From Catenovulum agarivorans YM01 (GTDB lineage Bacteria > Pseudomonadota > Gammaproteobacteria > Enterobacterales > Alteromonadaceae), in NCBI RefSeq assembly GCF_000281085.1, contig NZ_JH767529.1:1-64000 (forward strand): a stretch of 64,000 bases of DNA, read 5' to 3'. The position numbers and the translations under genes were made by a program. Shown piece after piece: positions 55,774 to 64,000 of this stretch (positions are counted from its first letter, which is position 1; the number at the start of each line of letters is the position of its first letter). Below the pieces are notes generated by a model, which saw only the letters and a program-made list of their open reading frames with translations, did not search any database and was not told the origin of the DNA.

Positions 55774-56622
55774 TTATTGGTTACGTCTTCTTCGCATCAT
55801 TAAACCAACCAAACCTAATCCAAAAATCGCTAAGCTTGCTGGCTCTGATACTGGCTGAGTAGGTCGACCTGACGGAGAAGTATCAGCCATTGCTTGAATG
55901 CCTTCTAATTTAAAGCCGTCATCGGCCTCATCAAAACAATCTCCAAAGATATGGCTATAAGCGCCAACTAACCAGTAAGTAGATTCTGTATTGGTATTTA
56001 ATTGGTAATAACCATCTGAGTCATTAATAGTTTGATTAAACACATCATAACCTGTGTAATCAGACCAAGTTGAACCAGCTAAAGATGGCGCACTATCACC
56101 AAGCGCAACCACTGTTACATCAGCAGTTGATCCCCAGTCCCAACCTAGATTTAAGCCAGATAATTCAACAGACTCACTGAATTCAATCAATACAAAATCA
56201 TAATCGTACTCAATATCATCACCATCGGTGCAATAATAATGTTTTCTTCCGTGACTCCAATAGGAAGCAATATATCCACCATCGTCACAGCGAGCGTTGT
56301 CAAAAGAATGTCCTGGATTGTCACCCGACACTTCATCCTCATTGACTACACCCCAGCCGTTACTCCACCATTTATATAATTCAGCTTGGCGTATAGTATT
56401 GTCACCCCAACCGTCACCTTGCACATTGTCTGTATCTGCCCAAGCGGTTACAGTTGCTGTAATGCGGTTCCCGCCTTGCGTGTCCGAGAAATTTAATTCT
56501 GTGTAGGCAGTGTCACTGCTGTAGCTACCACCCAACATATCAAACTCATAAGTCTGTGTAGCGGCTTGTGCAGTCGCAATGCTAGATAAAACTAAAACCG
56601 AACCTAAAATTAACTTTTTCAT
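55774..56622 (-). CDS. PEP-CTERM sorting-domain protein
   Basis: This 282-residue exported protein has a signal peptide (about 1-20, ending AQAAT). The mature region is beta-rich and acidic with many Trp, Tyr and Asp residues, and two Cys (DNARCDDGG and YYCTDGDD) that may pair. The C-terminus has a PEP-CTERM sorting signal: VSEPAS, a hydrophobic helix LAIFGLGLVGLMM, and the basic tail RRRRNQ. It should be processed by an exosortase and released to the surface or matrix. TAGGAATTTTACA upstream of the ATG is the ribosome-binding region. The mature domain's function is unknown. Confidence 0.88.
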   Translation of the reverse strand: MKKLILGSVLVLSSIATAQAATQTYEFDMLGGSYSSDTAYTELNFSDTQGGNRITATVTAWADTDNVQGDGWGDNTIRQAELYKWWSNGWGVVNEDEVSGDNPGHSFDNARCDDGGYIASYWSHGRKHYYCTDGDDIEYDYDFVLIEFSESVELSGLNLGWDWGSTADVTVVALGDSAPSLAGSTWSDYTGYDVFNQTINDSDGYYQLNTNTESTYWLVGAYSHIFGDCFDEADDGFKLEGIQAMADTSPSGRPTQPVSEPASLAIFGLGLVGLMMRRRRNQ

Positions 56623-56803
56623 TGTAAAATTCCTACTGTCTTACGTCAGGATAAAACGGTGAATTATTCTTGCTCATTCAGATGAGCATACTGGTCAGAC
56701 TAGAAGCAATTAACCAGCCAACATAAAAAACACATTTAAAATCAAAAGATAAAGATACTTTATTCTTTAAGATTATATTGCAATGTAAAAAATACTGACA
56801 TAC

Positions 56804-57643
56804 TTATAAGGCATCAATGGCGTTATTGTATCTAAACTGGTAACCCATCGCTTTAATTTTATCCACCTTGACATATTTGGCACTTCCTTCAGCCGTGATC
56901 GGTGGCAAGCTAGTTACTGTTGTGTTTTGTTTTGGCTCAAAATTATTCACAGCAGCGTGGTTTAGCGCAGCTTGATAAAATTCAGCTTTGGTAATTTTTG
57001 CCGGCGTCGATAAATTCACCACCTTGGCCCTAGCTTGCTGTGAGATTAAATAAGCAAGCCCATGCACAGCATCATCTTGATGCAGCATATTTGCATAACT
57101 ACGCTTTGATACTGACTGCATATGTTTTACAAATCTAGCTGGGTGGCGATCTGCGCCAAACAAACCACTAAAGCGTGCAATTAAATATTGGTTTGGAAAT
57201 AGCGTGCGTACAACTTGCTCTGCTGCAAGTATCTTTTCAGCTTTAGCACTCCAAGCGGATGCATCACTCTCACACATATCTTTATCAATTTCAGGGTAAA
57301 CAGCGGTAGATGAAGTTAATATCACTTGTTTAACCTTAGGTGAAATATGTTCGCAGATTGTTTTGATATGAGCTGGGTAATAATCCCCGTTACCACTACG
57401 AAATCCAGGAGGAATGGTAATAACAACAACATCAGCTTGGCCTAACTCGATTAAATTGCCACTATCTGATTCAGCCACTTCGCCTTGCTCAAACCTCACT
57501 TTTTTTGCATCAATACCATGCAACAGCAAATCAGCTAACCCTTCTTCAGAAGATTTGCTCACTTGCACTAGATGACCATTGGCCGTTAACAACAGCGTTA
57601 ACGGTAACCCAACCCAGCCTGCGCCAATAATACTTATATTCAT
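56804..57643 (-). CDS. NAD(P)-binding epimerase/SDR-like protein
   Basis: I start at ATG 57643 (NISIIGAGWVGLPL), which begins exactly at the Rossmann strand; the frame opens five codons earlier. The 279-residue cytoplasmic protein has the nucleotide-binding GAGWVGLPL motif, a VVVITIPPG strand and a TSSTAVYPE segment carrying the SDR-type Ser/Tyr region. The sequence ARFSGLFGADRHPA is also typical of the YeeZ-like branch of extended SDR proteins. The substrate is unknown. It lies 28 bp downstream of the ABM monooxygenase gene on the same strand. Confidence 0.8.
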   Translation of the reverse strand: MNISIIGAGWVGLPLTLLLTANGHLVQVSKSSEEGLADLLLHGIDAKKVRFEQGEVAESDSGNLIELGQADVVVITIPPGFRSGNGDYYPAHIKTICEHISPKVKQVILTSSTAVYPEIDKDMCESDASAWSAKAEKILAAEQVVRTLFPNQYLIARFSGLFGADRHPARFVKHMQSVSKRSYANMLHQDDAVHGLAYLISQQARAKVVNLSTPAKITKAEFYQAALNHAAVNNFEPKQNTTVTSLPPITAEGSAKYVKVDKIKAMGYQFRYNNAIDAL

Positions 57644-57671
57644 AGGTACACTAATCAATTAATGACAATTT

Positions 57672-57956
57672 TTAACAACTATACCAATGTCGAACACTTT
57701 TGCTTATAACTGATGATTGAGTTTTTTTACTAAACGTTAAATAGTGCTCACTTTCAACATGCTGCTGAAATGCCATCTCATCAACAAACTGTTCGTACAA
57801 GAAAAAATGCGTTGGGTTGTCGTGACTTTGGCTCACATCAAATTGCACGCAACCTTCTTCTTTATGTAGCGAGGTTTCGGCATTTTCCAACACAGCATCC
57901 ATAAAAGTTAACATATGGCCGGGGTCGATAACGTATTCAACAGTGATAATATACAT
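57672..57956 (-). CDS. Antibiotic biosynthesis monooxygenase (ABM) domain protein
   Basis: This 94-residue single-domain protein has the ferredoxin-like ABM fold. The first strand is IITVEYVIDPGH, the helix is MLTFMDAVLENAETSLHKEEGC, then VQFDVSQSHDNPTHFFLYEQF and the conserved segment FQQHVESEHYLTFSKK. The family includes quinol monooxygenases such as YgiN and autoinducer-2 related LsrG; the substrate cannot be told. It is probably co-transcribed with the SDR-like gene. Confidence 0.86.
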   Translation of the reverse strand: MYIITVEYVIDPGHMLTFMDAVLENAETSLHKEEGCVQFDVSQSHDNPTHFFLYEQFVDEMAFQQHVESEHYLTFSKKTQSSVISKSVRHWYSC

Positions 57957-58016
57957 ACAATGTCCATTTATAATGACTTCTATTACTAGGTATAGCAGTT
58001 TACAGGAAATTTAGAT

Positions 58017-58973
58017 ATGCCATCAGCCAAAATTGTTTTTGCCGATGCCGACTCAGTTGGCGCCGTTGACTTTAGTTCATTGCAACAACAAGGAACAACC
58101 TTATTAGCCGACAAACTATCTTTCAACGCTCAAGTACAAGATTACATCAAAGATGCTGACGTAATTATTTCAAACAAAGTGCAAATAGGACAAAATTTGC
58201 TTGAACAAGCACAAAATTTAAAACTAGTTTGTGTTGCGGCAACGGGTTATAACAATGTTGATTTAGCCGCCTGTCAGGCAAAACAAATAGCTGTATGTAA
58301 CGTAAAAGATTATTCAACCATGGCAGTTGCACAACATACATTCGCTATGCTGTTAACCTGGTTAAACAAAGTTCAGCAATATCATCAAGCTTCAACCAAC
58401 GGTAGCTGGGCGCAAAGCAAACATTTTTGTTTGTTAGACTATCCAATTGCCGATTTGGCCGGAAAAACATTCGGCATTATTGGTTATGGTAATATAGGCC
58501 GAGCTGTTGCCAATATAGCCAAAGCTTTTTCTATGAATGTACTGATTGCAGAAAGGCCAAACACCTCTGCTAGAGATGGGCGCAGCGCTTTTGAGCAAGT
58601 TATCCAACAAGCTGATATTTTATCTTTGCATAGCCCATTGACGGAAGATAATCAAAAGATGATAGATAAAAATTTGCTTGGACAAATGAAATCTTCAGCG
58701 ATTTTAATCAACACAGCTCGAGGTGGTTTGATAGATGAAGAAGCTTTGCTAAATGCGCTTGAGCAACAACAAATCCAAGCAGCTTTGTTAGACGGTTTAA
58801 CAATTGAGCCACCCGCAGCAAATCATATTTTATTAAATGCCGATTTACCGAATTTATTAGTTACGCCACATGTGGCTTGGGCAAGCATAGATTCAAGGCA
58901 AAAACTAATAGATGAAATAGCCTTGAATATTCAGGCGTTTTTTAATGGTGAATCACGGAATAGATTGGATTGA
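58017..58973 (+). CDS. D-2-hydroxyacid dehydrogenase
   Basis: This 318-residue NAD(P)-dependent enzyme of the D-isomer-specific 2-hydroxyacid dehydrogenase family interconverts 2-keto and D-2-hydroxy acids, possibly glyoxylate/hydroxypyruvate. The dinucleotide motif is GIIGYGNIGRAVA near residue 155. The catalytic Arg is in NTARGGLIDEEAL, the Glu in DGLTIEPP and the His in VTPHVAWAS. The N-terminal lid has VCVAATGYNNVDLAA. Length is normal. It is divergent from the ABM gene and followed by a structured repeat. Confidence 0.9.
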   Translation: MPSAKIVFADADSVGAVDFSSLQQQGTTLLADKLSFNAQVQDYIKDADVIISNKVQIGQNLLEQAQNLKLVCVAATGYNNVDLAACQAKQIAVCNVKDYSTMAVAQHTFAMLLTWLNKVQQYHQASTNGSWAQSKHFCLLDYPIADLAGKTFGIIGYGNIGRAVANIAKAFSMNVLIAERPNTSARDGRSAFEQVIQQADILSLHSPLTEDNQKMIDKNLLGQMKSSAILINTARGGLIDEEALLNALEQQQIQAALLDGLTIEPPAANHILLNADLPNLLVTPHVAWASIDSRQKLIDEIALNIQAFFNGESRNRLD

Positions 58974-58984
58974 ACTTTGGAAAT

Positions 58985-59020
58985 TGTGCTAACAAGCTAG
59001 GTTGAAGCATAATTTTCACA
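58985..59020 (-). repeat. Fragment of the structured intergenic repeat
   Basis: GTGCTAACAAGC followed by TTGAAGCATAATTTTC matches the reverse complement of the outer 3' arm and flank of the copy at 44762-44880. Only the arm is present, 20 bp before a full copy. Confidence 0.4.
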
Positions 59021-59040
59021 ATAGGCCTCGACACTATATC

Positions 59041-59155
59041 AACAAGGTGGATGGGCATGTTTCGAACAAAACTTCACAAGATAGGGATATCTTGTGCGAG
59101 CGACACACGGATGTGCTTGAAGCGATTTTGTGAGAAATATCCCATTTACCTTGTT
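59041..59155 (+). repeat. Structured intergenic repeat, copy 4
   Basis: A full copy: outer arms AACAAGGTGGATGGG and CCCATTTACCTTGTT pair. The core hairpin is ACAAGATAGGGATATCTTGT, so the A-T pair of copies 1 and 2 has become C-G. A second hairpin CACACGGATGTG is also present. It lies between the dehydrogenase and tpx genes, both ending here. Confidence 0.75.
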
Positions 59156-59196
59156 ATACAGTACTACTTCTGCCAATTTTAGTTGGCAATTACCTG

Positions 59197-59691
59197 TTAT
59201 AAAACCGCAATGGCAGCTTGGTAGTCCGGCTCGTCTGCTGTTTCAGCAACTTGCTCTGAGTGCAACACAGTACCATCAGCATCCACAACTACAACACAAC
59301 GAGAATACAAACCAGCTAGCGGACCGTTAGCAAAAGTTAAACCATAATCTTGGCCAAATGTAGAACGGAAACCCGAACCTACTAATACATTTTCAATGCC
59401 TTCAGCGCCACAAAAACGCGCCATTGCAAAAGGTAAATCCAAAGATACACACAAAACAACAGTGTCAGAAAAACTTGCAGCTTGTTCGTTAAATTTACGT
59501 ACAGAAGTTGCACAAGTTGGTGTATCAATTGATGGGAAAATATTTAACACAACTTTTTTACCCGCCAAACTCGCTAAAGTGACTTCAGACAAGTCTGCTT
59601 TAACTAAAGAAAATTCTGCTGCTTTGCTGCCAACAGCAGGTAAAGTACCAACAGTTTCAAACGGGTTGCCTTTTAATGTAACAGTTGCCAT
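59197..59691 (-). CDS. tpx: Thiol peroxidase Tpx
   Basis: I start at ATG 59691 (ATVTLKGNPFETVG), preceded by TAGGAATT as ribosome-binding site; the frame opens 16 codons earlier. The 164-residue atypical 2-Cys peroxiredoxin reduces hydrogen and alkyl peroxides using thioredoxin. The peroxidatic Cys is in SIDTPTCATSVRKFN, and the resolving Cys is in MARFCGAEG. Length and motifs are normal for Tpx. It is divergent from glpK. Confidence 0.95.
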   Translation of the reverse strand: MATVTLKGNPFETVGTLPAVGSKAAEFSLVKADLSEVTLASLAGKKVVLNIFPSIDTPTCATSVRKFNEQAASFSDTVVLCVSLDLPFAMARFCGAEGIENVLVGSGFRSTFGQDYGLTFANGPLAGLYSRCVVVVDADGTVLHSEQVAETADEPDYQAAIAVL

Positions 59692-59824
59692 GTTTTTAAT
59701 TCCTATAAAAAGTTTAAGTGAAGAATTCAATTGCATCATACAAGTAAATCACGCTTTGGAGAATATGTAATATTTGCATATTTGAACTAAGATTTAGTGA
59801 AAATCGACGTTCAAGGATCACTTA

Positions 59825-61300
59825 ATGGAAAAATATATACTGGCGCTAGATCAAGGAACCACCAGCTCTCGAGCTTTGGTTGTAAACAGTTCCGGTCAAG
59901 TCATTAGTTCAACCCAACAAGAGTTCCAACAGATTTACCCACAAAATGGCTGGGTAGAACATGTACCAACCGATATATGGCAAACAACCCTAACTTGCTG
60001 CCAAAAGGCTTTGGCCCAAGCAACAGTTGAAGTTTCTGCTATATCTATATGTAATCAACGAGAAACTACTGTTGTTTGGGATAAAACAACTGGAGAGCCT
60101 GTCTACAATGCAATTGTTTGGCAAGATAGACGAACCGCCAGTTACTGCGATGAACTCAAATGCCAAGGTTATGAAGCACAAATACAACACAAAACAGGTT
60201 TATTGCTCGATCCCTATTTTTCAGCAAGTAAAATCAATTGGCTATTAAGCCATGTTCCACAAGCAAAACAATTAGCAGACCAAGGAAAGCTTGCGTTTGG
60301 CACTATAGATAGTTATTTAATCTGGCAATTAACTCAAGGGCAAAACCATTGCACAGATGTTACCAATGCCAGCCGCACTTCGCTATTCAACATTCACAGC
60401 TTAAACTGGGATCAAGAGTTATTGAGTTTGTTCGACATCCCTGCTTCGATATTGCCAGAGGTCAAACAAAGCGCGGATGATTTTGGCATCTGCAACTTAT
60501 TTGATTACCCAATACCAATTAATGGTGTCCTCGGAGATCAACAAGCAGCGTTAGTTGGTCAAAATTGTTTTGAATCAGGTGAAGCCAAAAGTACCTATGG
60601 TACGGGTTGTTTCTTAATGCTAAACACCGGCAGCAAACCTATCCTATCTAGCGGCAAGCTGTTATCAACCATAGCTTATCAACTCAATGGTCACACGGCT
60701 TATGCTTTAGAAGGCAGCTCATTTATTGCTGGTGCCGCTGTGCAGTGGTTAAGAGATGGTATTAAATGTATTTCATCTGCCAAAGAAACCGAAAAAATAG
60801 CCCAATCGATAGCATATGATCATGGCGTATTTATTGTGCCTTCATTTACTGGATTAGGTGCACCCTATTGGCAAGCAAATGCGCGCGGTGCAATATTTGG
60901 TTTAACCCGTGATTCTACCAATGCAAATTTAATTGCCGCTAGTTTGCAATCAATTGCTTATCAAACCAGAGATTTAGTAGAAGCCATGCAGCAAGATGGC
61001 ATTCAGCTAGACTCAATAAAAGTCGATGGTGGTATGGCCAACAACCATTGGGCGATGCAGTTTTTGGCTGAAATACTACAAGTGAGTTTAGTCAAACCAA
61101 CAAATACCGAAACCAGCGCGGTTGGGGCGGCGTTTATGGCGATGTTGCAGCAAAATATCCATAGTGACTTTGCGCAAATTAGCGCTCTGTATCAAAGTTC
61201 AGCGCACTTTACGCCAAAGGTTACCAGAGTAGAAGCAAACAAACTTTATCAAAAATGGCAACAAGCGGTGCAAGCTACCCTAGTGTTTTCTGATTGCTGA
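59825..61300 (+). CDS. glpK: Glycerol kinase GlpK
   Basis: This 491-residue FGGY-family kinase phosphorylates glycerol to sn-glycerol-3-phosphate. The N-terminal phosphate loop YILALDQGTTSSRALV and the glycerol-site segments NQRETTVVWDKTTGEP and VWQDRR are complete. GVLGDQQAALVGQ and YGTGCFLMLNTG are the ATPase-domain signatures, and VDGGMANN lies near the C-terminus. Length is slightly under E. coli GlpK. AAGGATCAC before the ATG provides the ribosome-binding site. The 3' end overlaps the convergent glpD gene by 26 bp. Confidence 0.96.
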   Translation: MEKYILALDQGTTSSRALVVNSSGQVISSTQQEFQQIYPQNGWVEHVPTDIWQTTLTCCQKALAQATVEVSAISICNQRETTVVWDKTTGEPVYNAIVWQDRRTASYCDELKCQGYEAQIQHKTGLLLDPYFSASKINWLLSHVPQAKQLADQGKLAFGTIDSYLIWQLTQGQNHCTDVTNASRTSLFNIHSLNWDQELLSLFDIPASILPEVKQSADDFGICNLFDYPIPINGVLGDQQAALVGQNCFESGEAKSTYGTGCFLMLNTGSKPILSSGKLLSTIAYQLNGHTAYALEGSSFIAGAAVQWLRDGIKCISSAKETEKIAQSIAYDHGVFIVPSFTGLGAPYWQANARGAIFGLTRDSTNANLIAASLQSIAYQTRDLVEAMQQDGIQLDSIKVDGGMANNHWAMQFLAEILQVSLVKPTNTETSAVGAAFMAMLQQNIHSDFAQISALYQSSAHFTPKVTRVEANKLYQKWQQAVQATLVFSDC

Positions 61301-62852
61301 TATAAGTTTGCAAATTATCTTGTTGCTCTTGGGTAAAATATAAACCCAACTTAGTTCGGCGCCACAAAATATCATCAGCTGTACAGGCCCATTCGTGTTG
61401 CAGTAAATAATCGACTTCTTTTTGCAATAATCCGTGACCAAAATCCTCGCCTAAATCACTCAAACCTTGTGCATTTTGCAAAAAATTACAAGCCAGCGAG
61501 CCATAACTGCGGCTATAGCGAGTGACAATGTCAGTCGGCAAAAACGGGTAAGTCGTCGACAGATGTCCACATAATTGTTGTCGCGAAGATATATCCCCAC
61601 CGGGCAAAGGCTTTTTATCTGTTTGGCTTGGTGGTAAATTTTCAAATTGGCTGATTAAACAATCAACCGCCTGCTGCGCCAATTTGCGATAAGTTGTGAC
61701 CTTACCTCCATATATAGTCAACAAAGGAGGTGTATTAACTGCTGAATTAGTATATATCAGATAATCTCGGCTGATATCTTGTGCCCGGCTATTTGACCCC
61801 ACCTTGTTCATTTCAAACAAGGGCCGAACACCACTATAACTGTGCACTATGTCGACTGATGATAATTGTTGTTTAAAGTGATCATTAACAACATCCAACA
61901 GGTAACGAATTTCGTCGGTAGAAATTTTAATATCGTCAAGCTGTGTTTGTTCAACATCGGTTGTACCAATCAAACTAAAGTTATCTTGAAAAGGTAATAC
62001 AAAAACAATTCGTCTATCTGAGTTTTGTAAAATATACGCTTTGTCCTGCGTATGGATGCGCGGCACCACAATATGACTACCTTTAATATATCTAACTCTA
62101 TATGGTGAACTAGCAGTAAATACATTGTCCAATACTTGGTTCACCCATGGCCCGGTCGCATTGATCACAGTTTTACCAATTACCTTTGAAGTTCCACCTG
62201 GCTGCTGCAAGCTCAATTCCCAACAAGTATTTGAAGTGTTAGCTAGTCGAATTGGTTTGCCGCTTATACAAGGGGTGCGTGTTAAGATAGTTGCCCCACA
62301 CGCGCGTGCAGCCATTGCATTTATAATCACTAACCGGGCATCATCCACCCAAGCATCGCTATATTCAAAGCCAGTAGCAAAACAGTCCTGCAAAGGTGAA
62401 GCATTCGCAAAAACAACTGATTTAGATTTTTCGAAACTACTCTTGGCTAAGTGATCATAAAGATATAAACCTAAGCGAATTAACCAAGGGCTGCGCAAAT
62501 ATTTCTGCTGCGGTAAACAAAAACGCATTGGCCAAACAATGTGTGGAGCGATTGTTTTTAACACCTCTCGCTCCTTTAACGCCTTTCGGACCAACAAAAA
62601 CTCATATTGCTCTAAATAGCGCAAACCTCCGTGAATTAGTTTGCTACTGGCAGACGAAGTTGCGCCAGCAAGATCGCCGCTTTCACATAATAAAACGCTC
62701 AACCCTCGCAGTGCCGCGTCATACGCAATCCCAACACCATTAATGCCTCCGCCGATAATCACAAGATCAAAAATTTTATGATTCACTGCCAATTGCACAA
62801 CTCCAATCACCGCATATATATTCAGCTTGGTAGATAAAACAGCTATAAGCAA
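61275..62852 (-). CDS. glpD: Aerobic glycerol-3-phosphate dehydrogenase GlpD
   Basis: This membrane-associated flavoprotein oxidises glycerol-3-phosphate to dihydroxyacetone phosphate and feeds electrons to quinones. The FAD-binding motif is DLVIIGGGINGVGIAYDAALRG in pieces, followed by SSASSKLIHGGLRYLEQYEF, the family signature. VINATGPWV, FVLPFQDNFSLIGTTD and GGKVTTYRKLA complete the set. The 525-residue frame begins about 22 residues before homology, so the true start may be a GTG at 62786; the ribosome-binding site does not settle this. It overlaps glpK tail-to-tail, the two steps of glycerol catabolism. Confidence 0.94.
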   Translation of the reverse strand: MLIAVLSTKLNIYAVIGVVQLAVNHKIFDLVIIGGGINGVGIAYDAALRGLSVLLCESGDLAGATSSASSKLIHGGLRYLEQYEFLLVRKALKEREVLKTIAPHIVWPMRFCLPQQKYLRSPWLIRLGLYLYDHLAKSSFEKSKSVVFANASPLQDCFATGFEYSDAWVDDARLVIINAMAARACGATILTRTPCISGKPIRLANTSNTCWELSLQQPGGTSKVIGKTVINATGPWVNQVLDNVFTASSPYRVRYIKGSHIVVPRIHTQDKAYILQNSDRRIVFVLPFQDNFSLIGTTDVEQTQLDDIKISTDEIRYLLDVVNDHFKQQLSSVDIVHSYSGVRPLFEMNKVGSNSRAQDISRDYLIYTNSAVNTPPLLTIYGGKVTTYRKLAQQAVDCLISQFENLPPSQTDKKPLPGGDISSRQQLCGHLSTTYPFLPTDIVTRYSRSYGSLACNFLQNAQGLSDLGEDFGHGLLQKEVDYLLQHEWACTADDILWRRTKLGLYFTQEQQDNLQTYISNQKTLG

Positions 62853-63023
62853 AGTTTAGCCAACAAAAATAGTTGAATTAGTTTAAGTACATTTCCATAT
62901 AACTTCGTCGCATATAATTAGTCTAAATAACTATACATATAACCCACCAAAAAACATTTCTCTGACTAATATTTAATTAACACAGCGCAAAGTTCCGTCA
63001 GCCTTTAGCAAAGGATATGCATC

Positions 63024-64000
63024 ATGTTTAAAAACTTAACCTTTAAACAAAAACTTTTGACCTTAGTCTTCATTCCTGTTGTCGCGTTTTTGTACTTGGA
63101 TGCCAGCAGTATTCAAACTGACATCGACACAATGACTAATGCCAAACGACTAATTACAACGACCGAGTTAACGAATATCAATTCGAAACTAGTGCATGAA
63201 TTACAAAAAGAGCGAGGTTTAAGTGCGTCATATTTTGGCGCAAAAGGTGAGCAATTTTCCCACGAGTTACTACAACAAAGAAAATTGACAGATCAGGCAA
63301 TTAACACTTTTAATCAACACATTGATGATAAAAATCAATTCAGTTCAGCTGCTAATGATGTACTAGCTCAAACCACTCGAGAACTGACTCAATTAACTCG
63401 AAAACGTCAAGAAGTAGATGAGCTATCAATTCCATTAAGCAGCGCTTTAAGCTACTACACAGGCATTAATACGCTGTTATTGTCAACGGCAGCGTTGCAG
63501 GCTCAATTCAGTGATAACGCCAGCATCACACAAATATCCTCTGCTTATTACAGCTTTTTGCAAGCCAAAGAGCGAGCAGGCATAGAGCGTGCAGTATTAG
63601 CGAATACCTTTGCCAACCAACAATTTGCCAATGGCAATTACCAAAAATTTATCAGTTTAGTCGCTGAGCAAGACGCATTTTTTAGCCAGTTTTCTGCATT
63701 AGCACCATCACGCCTGTTACAAGCTCTTCAGTTGGCTCAGCGAAATGACGCATTCAAACAAGTTGCAAGCATGCGCAAACAAGCAATGACAGCCGAAGTG
63801 GAAATGCTGCAAAGGTTAGATGCTGCAACTTGGTTTGGACAAGCGACAGTTCGTATCAATGAATTGAAAAAAATTGACGATTTAATTGCTGACACTCTTT
63901 TACAGCAGAGCCATAGCTCGCTTAACCAAGCGCAAAATCAACTCTACTTAAAAATAATTTGGAGTATTGTAATTGTTGGTTTTGTGAGTTGGTTGACCTG
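63024..64000 (+). CDS. NIT-domain sensor, probable chemoreceptor (partial)
   Basis: An open frame from ATG 63024 (AAGGA at 63011 upstream) continues to the window edge, giving at least 325 residues. It starts with a TM helix (about 10-25) and then a helical periplasmic region matching the nitrate/nitrite-sensing NIT domain: LVHELQKERGLSASYFG and AKERAGIERAVLANTFA. A second TM helix begins near residue 312. NIT domains occur in methyl-accepting chemotaxis proteins, kinases and cyclases; the C-terminal output domain lies outside the window, so the exact class is open. Confidence 0.8.
   Translation, partial: MFKNLTFKQKLLTLVFIPVVAFLYLDASSIQTDIDTMTNAKRLITTTELTNINSKLVHELQKERGLSASYFGAKGEQFSHELLQQRKLTDQAINTFNQHIDDKNQFSSAANDVLAQTTRELTQLTRKRQEVDELSIPLSSALSYYTGINTLLLSTAALQAQFSDNASITQISSAYYSFLQAKERAGIERAVLANTFANQQFANGNYQKFISLVAEQDAFFSQFSALAPSRLLQALQLAQRNDAFKQVASMRKQAMTAEVEMLQRLDAATWFGQATVRINELKKIDDLIADTLLQQSHSSLNQAQNQLYLKIIWSIVIVGFVSWLT

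Noticed and set aside
61275-61300. glpK/glpD overlap as an assembly or frame error
   Set aside because: Both proteins end with normal family tails and the convergent 26-bp overlap needs no correction.
1-64000. tRNA or rRNA genes
   Set aside because: No stretch with tRNA-like arms or rRNA-like conserved sequence was recognised on either strand, though a covariance-model scan was not possible.

Overview
The window reads as chromosome of a marine, AT-rich gammaproteobacterium, most likely Alteromonadales (Alteromonadaceae, Catenovulum-like). This rests on the rlmD-relA-mazG operon, a pncC/mutS neighbourhood, a proteobacterial dedicated sortase (Pds) regulatory module, PEP-CTERM/PrsT proteins, many outer-membrane lipoproteins and a polysaccharide-directed giant protein. 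The placement is inferred from gene content; no rRNA or tRNA gene was seen.

Region 1 (1-28.4 kb) is an accessory island. It lies between pncC (minus strand, 864-1370) and mutS (plus strand, 28720-31329), which are near neighbours in many related genomes. Its left part (1.8-13.3 kb) has four secreted lipoprotein genes around a divergently transcribed LuxR-type response regulator and membrane histidine kinase. Three CCCC-N8-GGG(G) dyads sit upstream of those transcription units. The centre (13.5-15.5 kb) is a decayed mobile zone: a tyrosine-integrase tail, an intact Fic protein, an antitoxin pseudogene and two small ORFs. A deleted copy of the same integrase-Fic pair lies at 1.6 kb. The right part (28.4 down to 15.6 kb) is one long minus-strand defence locus: hsdM, hsdS, an Abi_C/HEPN-like gene, a GHKL-ATPase/PD-(D/E)XK protein, an AAA15 ATPase, rhuM, hsdR and a DUF91-type nuclease. 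The Abi and GHKL genes are translationally overlapped with hsdS and with each other, and are the best candidate here for an undescribed defence module.

Region 2 (28.7-39.8 kb) is housekeeping: mutS, folD, yjdM (phnA-like), an MscS channel with a cyclic-nucleotide-binding-like domain, an unknown membrane-anchored protein, then mazG, relA and rlmD as an operon.

Region 3 (39.9-56.6 kb) is cell-envelope material. It holds a beta-barrel-like lipoprotein, pdsS/pdsR and divergent pdsO (sortase-system regulators and partner, but no sortase or substrate gene in view), and a RAYT transposase with flanking REP sequences. It also holds a 2271-residue lipoprotein with six extracellular repeats, a GH30-like domain lacking both expected catalytic glutamates and a GH144-like domain, then a small lipoprotein, the TPR protein PrsT and a PEP-CTERM protein.

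Region 4 (56.8-64 kb) is metabolism and stress: an NAD(P)-binding epimerase-like protein, an ABM monooxygenase, a 2-hydroxyacid dehydrogenase, tpx, convergent overlapping glpK and glpD, and the start of a NIT-domain sensor/chemoreceptor cut by the window edge.

A structured intergenic repeat of about 110 bp occurs at least four times (0.7, 32.9, 44.8 and 59.1 kb) plus partial copies. Paired base changes in its stems suggest selection on folding.
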